A DNA stretch of 64,000 nucleotides. Source: Leptospira bouyouniensis. Lineage in GTDB: Bacteria > Spirochaetota > Leptospiria > Leptospirales > Leptospiraceae. Shown piece after piece: positions 9,857-19,523 of the stretch (position 1 is its first letter; the number at the start of each line of letters is the position of its first letter). The stretch lies in the NCBI RefSeq assembly GCF_004769525.1, contig NZ_RQFT01000003.1, positions 62,001 through 126,000 on the forward strand. Direction: 5' to 3'. Below the pieces are notes generated by a model that was not told the DNA's origin, did no database searches, and worked only from the letters and a program-made list of their open reading frames with translations. The position numbers and the translations under genes are program-made.

Positions 9857-11290
9857 TTAAAAGTTAGAAAAATCGACAATCTGCAATTGGTTCAAAATCA
9901 GTCCACCGACAACTGTAAAGACAATCCAGGATAAAATGGAAATAGCACCACCAATTTTTACCATTTCAAGACTTCGGATGCCCCCATAACTAAATGCCAA
10001 CGCATTGGGTGGTGTGGAAACGGGAAGAGGCATCGCAAGGGAAGCGCCGATCGTTGCACCTATTGCGGCTGGTAAAATCAACTCTGCGGGTAAACCCATT
10101 GTGATTGGTAAAACCAAATTGGCAACACTGGTATTACTTAGAAAACAAGATAAAACCAAAGATAAAATGGAAAAAAATAAAAACAAACTAAACTGACTCG
10201 ATTCACCTAACATAAACATCGTTACAAAATGTTTAGCTAGTCCAGTTTCCTCAAAAGCTTTACCAAGAGCAATTCCCCCACCCATTAAAATGAGAACGTC
10301 CCAGGACAGATTCCGAAACTCTTTTAAATCCAATAATGAAAAACCAAAAAACACAATGACAGGGAAAAGAGCGACTGTTCCATTCGAAACTCCATGCCAA
10401 TCGGAGCTAATCCAACCTAAGATGGTGATAAAAATCACAACAATCGATACCATACGTTTTTTGGAAGATACAAATTGTTTTTCTTCTTGGACTTGGAGTA
10501 ATCGAATCGATTGAATGGACCTTTCTTTTTTTAAGTACACAATGTACAAAATTCCCGCAAGGATCAATACAGAGAATATAAATACGGGAAATGCAAAAGT
10601 CATCCAATCCAAAAATCCTATTTGGAATCCTTTTTCCTGTAAATAGGCAATCCCGATCACATTGGGGAGTGTCCCGACTGGTGTTCCAATCCCTCCCAAG
10701 TTAGCAGAAAACGGAACCATAAACAAAATCGATTTACGCAGTGGACTCGATTCATCCAATGATTTCATCATAGAGGAAACAAGACCGAGCATCATAGCGG
10801 CAGTGGCGGTATTGTTCATAAAACAGGACAAAAAGGCAGTGGCAAATCCCATTGAGAGAACGAGTAAAAATGCTGAACCTTTCGTATTTTTGATCACAAA
10901 CCGAGCAATGGTTGCATCCAATCCGTAGAATCGAATGGCACTTGAGATAACAAAACCACCTAAGAATAGTAAGATGGTCTCCGAAAAATAACAAGATAAA
11001 AAAGTAATCGTTTTTGGAGCTCCTGGACCCCATCCTGGTAGCAGCCAAATGAGCTCTAAAAAGAGAACCAAAAATCCTGTGACATATAAAGGGATGAGTT
11101 CCGTTACCCAAAGAAACGAAACGAGGAGAGCGATCGCCAAATTGATCTCCTGGGCAGGAGTTAGTCCAAACCATAGTTGGTACCATCCGAGAAAAGCGGG
11201 AAAAATGGAAAGTATTGAAAATAGAAGGCCTGCTCGAATCATTGTGACTTGACGATTTACACTCACCGTATACTTTTTCGATAGACTCAA
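9857..11290 (-). CDS. SLC13/DASS family anion (dicarboxylate) transporter
   Basis: This polytopic 477-residue protein has about 11-12 hydrophobic segments. It shows the two DASS hallmarks: MNNTATAAMM (SNT-type hairpin, about residue 160) with GIGTPVGTLPN, and a C-terminal SNTSVANLVLPI followed by MPLPVSTPPNALAF. These proteins import di- or tricarboxylates or sulfate, usually with sodium. The substrate cannot be read here. The long frame begins with TTG at 11290. An ATG at 11242 is an equally possible start, and neither has a good ribosome-binding site. Confidence 0.88.
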   Translation of the reverse strand: MSLSKKYTVSVNRQVTMIRAGLLFSILSIFPAFLGWYQLWFGLTPAQEINLAIALLVSFLWVTELIPLYVTGFLVLFLELIWLLPGWGPGAPKTITFLSCYFSETILLFLGGFVISSAIRFYGLDATIARFVIKNTKGSAFLLVLSMGFATAFLSCFMNNTATAAMMLGLVSSMMKSLDESSPLRKSILFMVPFSANLGGIGTPVGTLPNVIGIAYLQEKGFQIGFLDWMTFAFPVFIFSVLILAGILYIVYLKKERSIQSIRLLQVQEEKQFVSSKKRMVSIVVIFITILGWISSDWHGVSNGTVALFPVIVFFGFSLLDLKEFRNLSWDVLILMGGGIALGKAFEETGLAKHFVTMFMLGESSQFSLFLFFSILSLVLSCFLSNTSVANLVLPITMGLPAELILPAAIGATIGASLAMPLPVSTPPNALAFSYGGIRSLEMVKIGGAISILSWIVFTVVGGLILNQLQIVDFSNF

Positions 11291-11350
11291 TTCGTTTCAA
11301 GCAAACAAATACAATGAGACTTTTCCAATTTTTCTAAATGTTAATTTTTT

Positions 11351-13771
11351 ATGCAAATAACCTATAACGACTTAAAACAAGCAGTTTTGGGTAGTGGCCC
11401 AATGGGTATCATTATCGCTTCCTTGCTGGCAGAAAAGTATGATTCGATCACTTTGTGGATCCCCGACAAAGAATTCGTAGAGCTTCTAAAGAAACGTCGC
11501 CAAACAGAAATTATGGGAAAGACAATTGAACTTCCCGATCATATTGAAATTGTTTCAAGTTTGGACTCTTTTGGAAGAGACGATTGGGCTTTTCATGTTG
11601 CAGTTCCTTCACGATCCTTTTTAGATAGTGTTCACGGATTAATTGATGTTTTAGAACCATTTAACAATTATGTTTTTTCATTTTTGACAAAAGGTATTTT
11701 GGATTCCAAAAACCGAAAAAAAACAGGATTTATCACCTACTCACAATACCTTCAAAATTATCTCGCTGAACGAAATTTTAATAATGCTTCTGTTGCAGTA
11801 GTCAATGGTCCATCTTTACTCGGTGAAATCTTAGAAGAAAAATTTAGTTTTTTTAATATTGGATCTACTGAAAAAACAACTGCTGAGTATTTATCAGATG
11901 TTTATACATCTCATTTCATCAATACCTCAATCACGGATGATGTGATCGGTATGGAAATTGTAGGTGTTGCTAAAAATCCAATGGCAATTGCAAGTGGGAT
12001 CGTGTCCTTACTACCTAGGTATGGGGCTAATTTACTTGGAGAAATTTTATCAGTAGGTTTTCAGGAAGTTAGAGATCTTTCGATGCGTTATGGTGCAAGG
12101 CCTGACACTGTTATGGGTAGGTCTGGACTTGCTGATTTTATCACAACTGCAACCAGTAACAAAAGCAGAAACCGTGGTTTTGGACAAAAGATTGTCGGTG
12201 AACTATTGTCAGGTGGAGAAAAATTAAGCATTAAAGACAGAATTGAAATCTTTTTTGCACCACGTTCTTTCATTGAAAGAGAATCTACCAAATGGCATGA
12301 CAATGTTGAAGGAACTTATGCCCTTAGTATCCTTATTGAACTTGCCAATGAAATTCGTCTCCCTTTTACTTTACACAGAACTTTATTTGATGTACTAACA
12401 AGGAAACAACCACCTGGTGCCCTCATCGATCTCATCTGTGGTAAAAAAACCGAATCAAAAAATATACCTCTTGTTGTGCAGAAAAAAGTTGGTCTCAACT
12501 TAACATCTGGTATTGATTTTCAAAACTTACTCGTCGATCGAATTTTAAAACAAATCAGTAATGTTCCTGGTACAATCTCTAGAGTCAAAAAACAATCATC
12601 AGCAGTTATCGAATCCACACAAAAGAGACTTTCGAAAGCAAAACGAAAAAAACAAAAATTAGAAGAAGCAAAGTTTGAATCGGAAGTGGAAATTTGGCAA
12701 CGTTTTCATAATTGCCAAAAGGATGACGAACTAACTTCAATCAAAGAATTAGTCCGATTTTATGTGAACGAAATCGCTGACAATTATAGTCCTACTGTTC
12801 GTGAGTCTGTGCTACGATTTGTGGCGCCAATCCGTTTGTTTTCAGGTGGATTTTTAAAGGGCTCAATGATTCCTCACATTGGCGGAAAAACGGAAGTAGT
12901 CAAAGCTCTGTCTTCGAAATACAATTTATTATATGCACCTACTCACAGATCCCATCTTGATTCAGTGGAAGTCGCTTATTCATTATTCCATTTAGGATTA
13001 CCTGTGCCTCGTTATGCGGCAGGAATCAATTTAATGTCTAACCCATTTTGGGAATGGATGTTAAAGTCACTAGGTGCGTATGCGGTGGATCGAGAAAGGA
13101 CTAGGAACAGTTTGTATTTGGAATGCCTCACTTTATACTCACAAGTCATGTTGGAACAAGGTATCCCATCGCTTGTGTATCCAGAAGGTACAAGATCAAG
13201 GACTGGTGGCATCGTTCCAGTAAAAACAGGACTTCTCACAACAGCTGTTAATGCATTTCGAAGTTCAGGAACGGAGATTGTGATTGTTCCTATATCTGTC
13301 TCTTATGAAACCGTACCCGAAGACAATCAGTTTTGTAATATGCCAGAAGAGTTAGGAATGGCAGGATTTTTAGCAAAACGATCCAATGTATATGTTGAAT
13401 TTTGTGACCCGATTCCAATATCTGAGTATGCTCATACTGAAGATCCAACTATTGAATTGAGTTACCGGATTACAAAAGGTTGGAAACAATATCATAAAAT
13501 ATTACCAAACCAAATTGTATCAAAAATTTTAGTCGAAAACGATTATTCTATCGAAGTTTCGCAAAGCACTATGTTAGTTGAGGATTTTATTTCTCGCCAT
13601 GAAGGCAATTATCTCACTCGTGACCCAGAAGAAATTTGGGAAAAGGGAAAGAAGATTTTAGAAAAACGAAAGATGATTGAAGAAGCCAATCGAATGATTC
13701 ATTCTAAAAATGATGCTTTGATTCTCTATTATGCGAGTATGATCCCTGAGGACGAAGACAAAAAATATTGA
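11351..13771 (+). CDS. GpsA-PlsB fusion: glycerol-3-phosphate dehydrogenase / glycerol-3-phosphate acyltransferase
   Basis: The 806-residue protein has two enzymes. Residues about 1-360 are NAD(P)-dependent glycerol-3-phosphate dehydrogenase: GSGPMG nucleotide loop, NGPSLLGE, VAKNPMAIASG with the catalytic Lys, GLADFITT and SRNRGFG. A charged Lys/Glu-rich linker (about 415-445) leads to an acyltransferase of the PlsB/PlsC fold, with HRSHLDS (HX4D, His532 and Asp537), the PEGTRSRTG block (about 611-619) and VIVPISVSYE. Together they would turn DHAP into 1-acyl-glycerol-3-phosphate, the first steps of phospholipid synthesis. No clear Shine-Dalgarno site precedes the ATG. The block sequence favours PlsB over PlsC. 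Confidence 0.85.
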   Translation: MQITYNDLKQAVLGSGPMGIIIASLLAEKYDSITLWIPDKEFVELLKKRRQTEIMGKTIELPDHIEIVSSLDSFGRDDWAFHVAVPSRSFLDSVHGLIDVLEPFNNYVFSFLTKGILDSKNRKKTGFITYSQYLQNYLAERNFNNASVAVVNGPSLLGEILEEKFSFFNIGSTEKTTAEYLSDVYTSHFINTSITDDVIGMEIVGVAKNPMAIASGIVSLLPRYGANLLGEILSVGFQEVRDLSMRYGARPDTVMGRSGLADFITTATSNKSRNRGFGQKIVGELLSGGEKLSIKDRIEIFFAPRSFIERESTKWHDNVEGTYALSILIELANEIRLPFTLHRTLFDVLTRKQPPGALIDLICGKKTESKNIPLVVQKKVGLNLTSGIDFQNLLVDRILKQISNVPGTISRVKKQSSAVIESTQKRLSKAKRKKQKLEEAKFESEVEIWQRFHNCQKDDELTSIKELVRFYVNEIADNYSPTVRESVLRFVAPIRLFSGGFLKGSMIPHIGGKTEVVKALSSKYNLLYAPTHRSHLDSVEVAYSLFHLGLPVPRYAAGINLMSNPFWEWMLKSLGAYAVDRERTRNSLYLECLTLYSQVMLEQGIPSLVYPEGTRSRTGGIVPVKTGLLTTAVNAFRSSGTEIVIVPISVSYETVPEDNQFCNMPEELGMAGFLAKRSNVYVEFCDPIPISEYAHTEDPTIELSYRITKGWKQYHKILPNQIVSKILVENDYSIEVSQSTMLVEDFISRHEGNYLTRDPEEIWEKGKKILEKRKMIEEANRMIHSKNDALILYYASMIPEDEDKKY

Positions 13772-13825
13772 TAGGAATTTTGTAATTCGATTAGATTCAA
13801 AAAATAAGCTTCTAGTAGAAATATC

Positions 13826-14308
13826 CTATCCGTTTTGTACGGGGAGCCTTCCCCGTTTTCGTATGTAAATCGTTTTGTCTAAGGTAGCCACGATATCATT
13901 GGTTTCATCTACAACATTTGTACTGAAATGAAATTCGCCTTTCCGTTTGGATTCAATTTCACTTTTGATCCTTTGAATGTCTTCTAATGGTATCGAAAAT
14001 TTTGCTGTCACCTTTCCTTTGCCTGGTTTGACAAATACCATCGATCCCACTTTGTCCCAAACAATAAAATCAGATCCTAATTGTTCCAAGAGAATTAACA
14101 TAAAAAATGGATCACACATAGAATACAAAGATCCACCAAAATGAACACCAACATAGTTTTTGTTATAAAACTTTAGTTTCATTTCCACTTGGAAAAAAGA
14201 TAAATCTTTTGCAATTTTTTTGATCCGTATTCCAGCACCAATATATGGTGGATAAAAATTATACAACCAAATCTTAAATCGTTTTTTCCAAGAGATGTTT
14301 TTCATCAA
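13826..14308 (-). CDS. DUF4442 hotdog-fold protein (putative thioesterase)
   Basis: 160 residues matching the DUF4442 hotdog group: FYNKNYVGVHFGGSLYSMCDPFFM is the conserved core, followed by beta strands VWDKVGSMVFVKPG and EFHFSTNVVD. Hotdog proteins of this type are thought to act on acyl-CoA. The activity is inferred. It is the last gene of a four-gene minus-strand operon and overlaps the EamA gene by four bases. The acyl-CoA dehydrogenase at the head of the operon fits an acyl-CoA role. Confidence 0.78.
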   Translation of the reverse strand: MMKNISWKKRFKIWLYNFYPPYIGAGIRIKKIAKDLSFFQVEMKLKFYNKNYVGVHFGGSLYSMCDPFFMLILLEQLGSDFIVWDKVGSMVFVKPGKGKVTAKFSIPLEDIQRIKSEIESKRKGEFHFSTNVVDETNDIVATLDKTIYIRKRGRLPVQNG

Positions 14309-15198
14309 TCCAACTTATCCTTTTTTTTATATTTGGAATTGATAAGATAAACAGCTAACATCGCTAAACTTCCTCCTATGATGACAGGGATTTGGATTAC
14401 TTCGTCTAATATCAAATAACTACTTAAGTAAGCGGAAAGTGGAACTATAAAGATAAAACTACTTGCGATTTCGGATCCAAGTTTTGTGGCCGCATAAAAA
14501 TATACCGTTGTTCCAAAGGTAGTGGAAATCACCGATAGATAAAAAATGGCAAACCAAAATTTATACCCAAATTCAGATACCTTCCAAAAACTTGGATCAT
14601 TCCAACAAAACAAAAGTTCTAAAACAGAACCAATTCCATAAACGTAAAAACTATAAGTGATGGGAGACATCGATTTGCCTGTTTTTTGGCTATTGAGCGA
14701 AAGAATTGCCCATACAAAAGAACAGAGAAGAAAAAACAAATTACCAGATAACAATAGATAATTGATACTGATTTTCCAAACTTGTAAGATTACAAGTCCA
14801 CCAATAAATCCAAAAAATAATCCCAAAACTTGACGTTTGGTAATCGTTTTTTTCTGAACTAAAACAACGATAAAGAAGGTTACAATCGGATTCAAGGTTG
14901 TTACCAATACTCCACCAGCACCAGGTAATCCATTCTTTAAACCTAGGAAAAAAAATTGATTATAAAGTGTATATATGATTCCTCCGATCAAAACATTCCA
15001 ATAATCCTTTCCTGTTTTTAATCTCATCGGTAAACGCATGATGTAGAGAAGAGGAATCACTGAAAAGAAGGTAACAAGGAATCTCCAGAAGACAAGAACT
15101 GGGATTGGAATCATTCCTGCGACCATTTTTCCAAATGGCCATGCAATCCCCCAGGAAACCATTGCAAGGATCAAAAGTAATAAAAATTTTAAGTTCAA
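14305..15198 (-). CDS. EamA/DMT-superfamily transporter
   Basis: 297 residues with ten predicted membrane helices in two repeats. The first begins LILAMVSWGIAWPFGKM and the second FLLCSFVWAILSLNS, the usual EamA starts. Pro and Gly positions such as GVLVTTLNPIVTFFIV fit the family. Members export amino acids or other metabolites, and the substrate is unknown. Overlaps its neighbours by ATGA on both sides. Confidence 0.88.
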   Translation of the reverse strand: MNLKFLLLLILAMVSWGIAWPFGKMVAGMIPIPVLVFWRFLVTFFSVIPLLYIMRLPMRLKTGKDYWNVLIGGIIYTLYNQFFFLGLKNGLPGAGGVLVTTLNPIVTFFIVVLVQKKTITKRQVLGLFFGFIGGLVILQVWKISINYLLLSGNLFFLLCSFVWAILSLNSQKTGKSMSPITYSFYVYGIGSVLELLFCWNDPSFWKVSEFGYKFWFAIFYLSVISTTFGTTVYFYAATKLGSEIASSFIFIVPLSAYLSSYLILDEVIQIPVIIGGSLAMLAVYLINSKYKKKDKLD

Positions 15199-16103
15199 AT
15201 GAAGTTTCCTTTAATCAAATAATTCAAACAATAAGTTGTTACAAAAGAAACAGGAATCCCAATTCCTAACATAAGGCTTGCTAGATGAGGAGATATATTT
15301 TTTTCAATTGTGATAACCGTCGAAGTAACCATTGGTGCCATTGCCGATTCAAAAAGTATTGTTTGGAAGAGTAATTGGTCTTCTTTAATGGGAGCATAAA
15401 CAAAATAAACGAGAATTGGAGCTAAAACCAATTTAAATCCCAAACCTAAGAGCAAATACTTTCCATGACCGGCGATGGTTCTCAAATCCAACATAAATCC
15501 TACTGAAACTAATGCAAGTGGAGTCAAGGTATCACCTAAACGCAATAATACGATCTTGAATGAGTTGGGATATTCCCATTGTCTTGTAAGAATTGCAAAC
15601 AACAAAGCATAAATAGGTGCAAATCCAAGAACTCGTTTCACCAAAGTTAAAAAATCCCATTTTCCATCCATGGCAATGGATGCGAGGATGATTCCAGGAA
15701 AACTCAATACCATAAAAGTTCCAAGTTGGTCTGAAAGAATTCCATACCCTAGCGATTCCTTTCCTAAGTAAGTTTCTAGTAAGGGGAATCCAACAAATGA
15801 AGTATTACCAAGTCCAGCGGTTAACACCAAACAAACCGTTGTTGGGAAGGACATCACTTTGAGTTTGTATAATCCTAAAAAAAACAAAAGTGCAAAACCA
15901 AATACCAGCCATGGCATCGATGTTGGTAAAACGGATGATACGCCAATTTTTAATTCATGCACATGGTATAACACAAGTGAAGGTAAGGAGACAAATAAAA
16001 TAAAACCATTCAGTACTTTCGGAGTTGTCTCTGGAAACTGAGGTAACCTACGAAAGAGTAAACCTAATCCAAAACAGATTCCAAGTAATAAAAAATTTTC
16101 CAT
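15195..16103 (-). CDS. AEC family transporter
   Basis: 302 residues, about ten membrane helices, with the auxin-efflux-carrier (AEC) pattern: LPSLVLYHV near helix 2, GLGNTSFVGFPL (the conserved Asn/Gly/Pro crossing) and ESAMAPMVTSTVI in the second half. AEC proteins carry organic anions such as malate or malonate. Two bases separate it from the upstream acyl-CoA dehydrogenase gene, and it overlaps the EamA gene. Confidence 0.86.
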   Translation of the reverse strand: MENFLLLGICFGLGLLFRRLPQFPETTPKVLNGFILFVSLPSLVLYHVHELKIGVSSVLPTSMPWLVFGFALLFFLGLYKLKVMSFPTTVCLVLTAGLGNTSFVGFPLLETYLGKESLGYGILSDQLGTFMVLSFPGIILASIAMDGKWDFLTLVKRVLGFAPIYALLFAILTRQWEYPNSFKIVLLRLGDTLTPLALVSVGFMLDLRTIAGHGKYLLLGLGFKLVLAPILVYFVYAPIKEDQLLFQTILFESAMAPMVTSTVITIEKNISPHLASLMLGIGIPVSFVTTYCLNYLIKGNFI

Positions 16104-16105
16104 TT

Positions 16106-17821
16106 CTAAAAGGACAGGAAGGTCTCAAGTGCCTTAGAATCGAAAAACACGCCATCCTTTTGCCTTGGTGCCTCTAAACCATCACAAACCATTTCAGCAT
16201 ACCCTTTCGCAAAATATAAATACTTGGTTGGAAGTTTTTCCTTGATATCGTGAACTGTTTGTTCAAGAAATTCTGCCAACACCAATACATTGTATGTGAC
16301 ATCGGCGATATAAACTCGATTCATATCTTTCCAGTCTTTAGATTCCTCCTTCAAACACTGTTCCAACTCTTTTCGTTTTAATTGAAAAAGACTATACACA
16401 TTTTGTAATTCAGTAATGCCACTTACCTCGGAAGTAAGTTGGTCTAATAAAGTTTGGAATGCAGCATAAACCTTTGGTTTTTGTAAGGCATGTAGACAGT
16501 GGTCTGTGATGATCAAATGGGTTCCTTCCCAAGTTTCATTGATAATAGAGTCATTGTGTAATCTTGGGAGTGGCGAGAAGTCTCCGATGATCCCATTTCC
16601 ACCTAACGAAAGAATTGCTTTTTGTGTAATATAACTTGCTTGTGAAGAAGATTTGTATTTTAAAAGTGGAACTGTAATCTCCGCAGCATCATCACCTGTT
16701 TCTGCTAGAGCAACTGATCGAAAATTAACAAAACAATTTGCTGTTTGTAAGATTTGCATCTCTGCTAATGTTTTCACGAAGGAAGGGAATTCTAAGATTT
16801 TTTTACCATAAGCAGTACGAAACTTTGCATATTCAGAAGCTTCCATCACAGACCTTCTTGCGTTTCCACAAGCCCCAAGGCCAACATGTAACCTTGAAGT
16901 TTTGATGATATAACGAATTAAATTCACAAGGCCATGACCGGGGCGACCAAACTCTTCCGCTTCAACTTTGTCATAAATGATCTCAACGGTTATCTTACCA
17001 CGAGAACCGATGATGTCTTTTTTACGAAGGATGTGGTGGCCATTCAGTTCTCCATTGTCTTTGATCCTTGGAACTAAAAACATCCCCACTGTATTCGTTC
17101 CTTCCATTTTCGCTGTGGTTACCCATAAATCACCTGGATTGGAACAAAACCATTTTTCACCAGTTAACTCCCATTTGCCGTTCGGTAGTTTTTTAGCGAT
17201 GGTTCTATTCGCTGAAACATTACTTCCGCCTACTCGTTCGGTTACATATTGACCTGCCATAAAATGAGAACGACTCCCTTTGCCTGCAACAAGTGGGAGA
17301 TATTTATTTTTTTGTTCTTCAGTTCCAATTTTTTTTAAGGCAAGGATCATTCCATCTGTCATTGCCAAAGGACAAGCAACTCCACCTTCTCCATTCAAAT
17401 TCATCAAATACGTAAGTGCATAACGATGGATATGTGTGAATTCAAATTTCCATTCTGGATGGAAATCCAAATTGACCACACCATGATCATAAGAAATTTT
17501 TCGTGCCAGTTTTTGTTCTTCTGAATACTTTATAAAATCAATTCGTTTGCCAGTGCGGTCATATTTGACCACTTCGCCGTATTTCCCTTCTTTATGGCAC
17601 TCTTCAGTGAGTTCATCCAAAATCCCACCCACGAGTTCCCCATACTTTCTGATATGATCAACCATCGCTTGTTTGTGTGTGGGTTCGTATGTTACCGAAT
17701 AACGATCCACCATTCTCTGTAAGGCAGGATCCATATCGTAAAAATTTTTACCTCGTAAGCCTTTGTATTCGGAAATATCAAACGGTTGTAAAGATGGATG
17801 TTCAGAAATATGGTGACTCAT
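16106..17821 (-). CDS. Acyl-CoA dehydrogenase family protein
   Basis: 571-residue flavoprotein of the long acyl-CoA dehydrogenase type. It shows [17 protein letters not shown], the FAD-binding core [16 protein letters not shown] and [14 protein letters not shown], and the C-terminal helices with [18 protein letters not shown] carries the expected catalytic Glu. The C-terminal extension of about 150 residues resembles the AidB/isovaleryl-like larger members. It heads the operon with the AEC and EamA carriers and the hotdog protein. Substrate chain length is unknown. Confidence 0.9.
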   Translation of the reverse strand: MSHHISEHPSLQPFDISEYKGLRGKNFYDMDPALQRMVDRYSVTYEPTHKQAMVDHIRKYGELVGGILDELTEECHKEGKYGEVVKYDRTGKRIDFIKYSEEQKLARKISYDHGVVNLDFHPEWKFEFTHIHRYALTYLMNLNGEGGVACPLAMTDGMILALKKIGTEEQKNKYLPLVAGKGSRSHFMAGQYVTERVGGSNVSANRTIAKKLPNGKWELTGEKWFCSNPGDLWVTTAKMEGTNTVGMFLVPRIKDNGELNGHHILRKKDIIGSRGKITVEIIYDKVEAEEFGRPGHGLVNLIRYIIKTSRLHVGLGACGNARRSVMEASEYAKFRTAYGKKILEFPSFVKTLAEMQILQTANCFVNFRSVALAETGDDAAEITVPLLKYKSSSQASYITQKAILSLGGNGIIGDFSPLPRLHNDSIINETWEGTHLIITDHCLHALQKPKVYAAFQTLLDQLTSEVSGITELQNVYSLFQLKRKELEQCLKEESKDWKDMNRVYIADVTYNVLVLAEFLEQTVHDIKEKLPTKYLYFAKGYAEMVCDGLEAPRQKDGVFFDSKALETFLSF

Positions 17822-17899
17822 ATCTCCAGTTCAAAAAATGGAATAGGATTCACTAGCAAAAAAGTCACCCCGATTTGAAATTGGTTTAAGAGATAGTTT

Positions 17900-18775
17900 A
17901 TGGTCCAAAAAACGGAAACAAAAAAGGCCAAACAGATTTTGCATGATGTCATTTTTGAACTGCAAAACGTTTCCGAATCCATGCAATGGTTTCTGCCATA
18001 CGACCGTCTTTCGGAACTTCTAGAAATACGAAAAGAAGAGTGCCTACGTAAAGTTTATCAATTCAAAGCTGCCAAACCACAGATGACATTGTCCGGTGGA
18101 TTCCATGAAGTTGATGGTGACCTACTTGTAGATTTTTTGGCTTGGATTCTAGAATTAGATGAAGTTGCAGAAGAATTTTTAAAAGGTGGGATATTTTTTA
18201 GCGAACGTCCGTTATATGAACTGAGAGAATCCTACAAATCACTTATCCAAAAAACGATCGCTAACCATAAATTGGATCAAGAATTAATCCTCCTCCTGAC
18301 AGCTGCTACGATTGATTTTGATGATGCTGTGGATTCTTATCTAATGGATAAATTTGAAATCGATTTTTTTGTGAGAAGGTCCATCCACCAATTTTTGGAA
18401 AAATTCGATATCCACCCTGAATACGGTGCAGAAGAATTTTTATATGAATATTTAAAAAGTTTAATCCCTACAAAAATACTAAATTTCAGAGACATCACAA
18501 GGGAATTTCGAGATCGCACCTATTATGAGTTATATGGTAGATTTAGAGAGGCAAAAAAGAAAAAGAAGAAAAAACTTGTGCAAACTGTCACAGACGAAGT
18601 AAAGGACTTACTTGCTTTTTTTGATTTGGAACCAGGTGCTAACATCAGCGATGTTAAAAAGAAATTCAAAGAACTATTGAAAAAATACCATCCTGATATC
18701 AATAAAAAAGGGGAAGAGATGACAAAACGTATCATCTTAAAATATAATCGTTTGGTGGAATTGATCGGGACATAA
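17900..18775 (+). CDS. DnaJ-like J-domain protein (C-terminal J domain)
   Basis: 291 residues. The first 230 have no recognised domain and are rich in helix-forming charged residues. The last 55 form a J domain: DLEPGANISDVKKKFKELLK then KYHPDINKKG, with the HPD triad at about residue 264 that stimulates Hsp70. A basic run (AKKKKKKKL) joins the parts. Placing the J domain at the C-terminus is unlike DnaJ, so this is a specialised co-chaperone with unknown clients. Confidence 0.8.
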   Translation: MVQKTETKKAKQILHDVIFELQNVSESMQWFLPYDRLSELLEIRKEECLRKVYQFKAAKPQMTLSGGFHEVDGDLLVDFLAWILELDEVAEEFLKGGIFFSERPLYELRESYKSLIQKTIANHKLDQELILLLTAATIDFDDAVDSYLMDKFEIDFFVRRSIHQFLEKFDIHPEYGAEEFLYEYLKSLIPTKILNFRDITREFRDRTYYELYGRFREAKKKKKKKLVQTVTDEVKDLLAFFDLEPGANISDVKKKFKELLKKYHPDINKKGEEMTKRIILKYNRLVELIGT

Positions 18776-18825
18776 ATTCCACCATTCCATTTTTTCACAG
18801 AGTATTTAATATATAAAAATTCAAA

Positions 18826-19377
18826 TCATTTCATTCGTAAGTCAAATTGGTATTTCACTTGAATTACATCTTTTGCTTTCATAAATAGCAATGTTGGATT
18901 TTCCAATTCAAAATCCGAAAATTTAACACCCAAAGTTCCATTAACATGTAATAAACCAGATTCTAAAACTTGCACGTTGGCATCTGTCACAAACTCTTTA
19001 CTTTTTCCTCGAATTGTCAATTTCCCTTTGATCGCATAAATTTGAAGATTTGTTTTGGATTGGTTGATCGATTCTACTTTGACGTGTATCACTTGGAACT
19101 CTGGTGAACCTAAAATTTCATGCATATGGGAATCACGGCCAGAATCACCAGACGTAATTTTTAAGATTGGGATTTTGATTTCGAAAGGAGATCGTAAACG
19201 ATACTGTCCGCCAAAGGATTGTAAGTTTGGATTTTCAATTTGAATTTCATTACAAATTCCAGTTACATTTTGAGCTGTATGATCTACAAAAAATTCAATT
19301 TGTTTATGGGATACTTCAATTGCCTGTAATTGGATTGCAGACAACAAAATAATGATTGTAATTATAAACTTTTTCAT
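18826..19377 (-). CDS. YceI-like exported protein
   Basis: 183 residues with a cleavable signal peptide (MKKFIITIIILLSAIQLQA). The rest fits the YceI lipocalin-like fold: HKQIEFFVDHTAQNVTG, SGRDSHMHEILGSPEFQ and IKGKLTIRGKSKEF. YceI proteins bind isoprenoid or lipid chains in the periplasm. A second, diverged YceI gene lies at 29360-29965. Confidence 0.8.
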   Translation of the reverse strand: MKKFIITIIILLSAIQLQAIEVSHKQIEFFVDHTAQNVTGICNEIQIENPNLQSFGGQYRLRSPFEIKIPILKITSGDSGRDSHMHEILGSPEFQVIHVKVESINQSKTNLQIYAIKGKLTIRGKSKEFVTDANVQVLESGLLHVNGTLGVKFSDFELENPTLLFMKAKDVIQVKYQFDLRMK

Positions 19378-19523
19378 TCTAAAACCATTCCCTTCACATC
19401 AAAATTTAATCATAATCAATACAATTAACTTCAATTTCTCGGCCAGTTTATTTCTAATTTCAACGAAATCTTACAAAAAATTGAGAAATTAAATTATATG
19501 TCTAAGCAACTCATGACAACTCT

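Noticed and set aside
10752..11300. 182-codon minus-strand frame overlapping the DASS transporter start
   Set aside because: Same strand but other frame. Rich in Arg/His/Cys, no membrane pattern. The transporter frame is clearly the real one.
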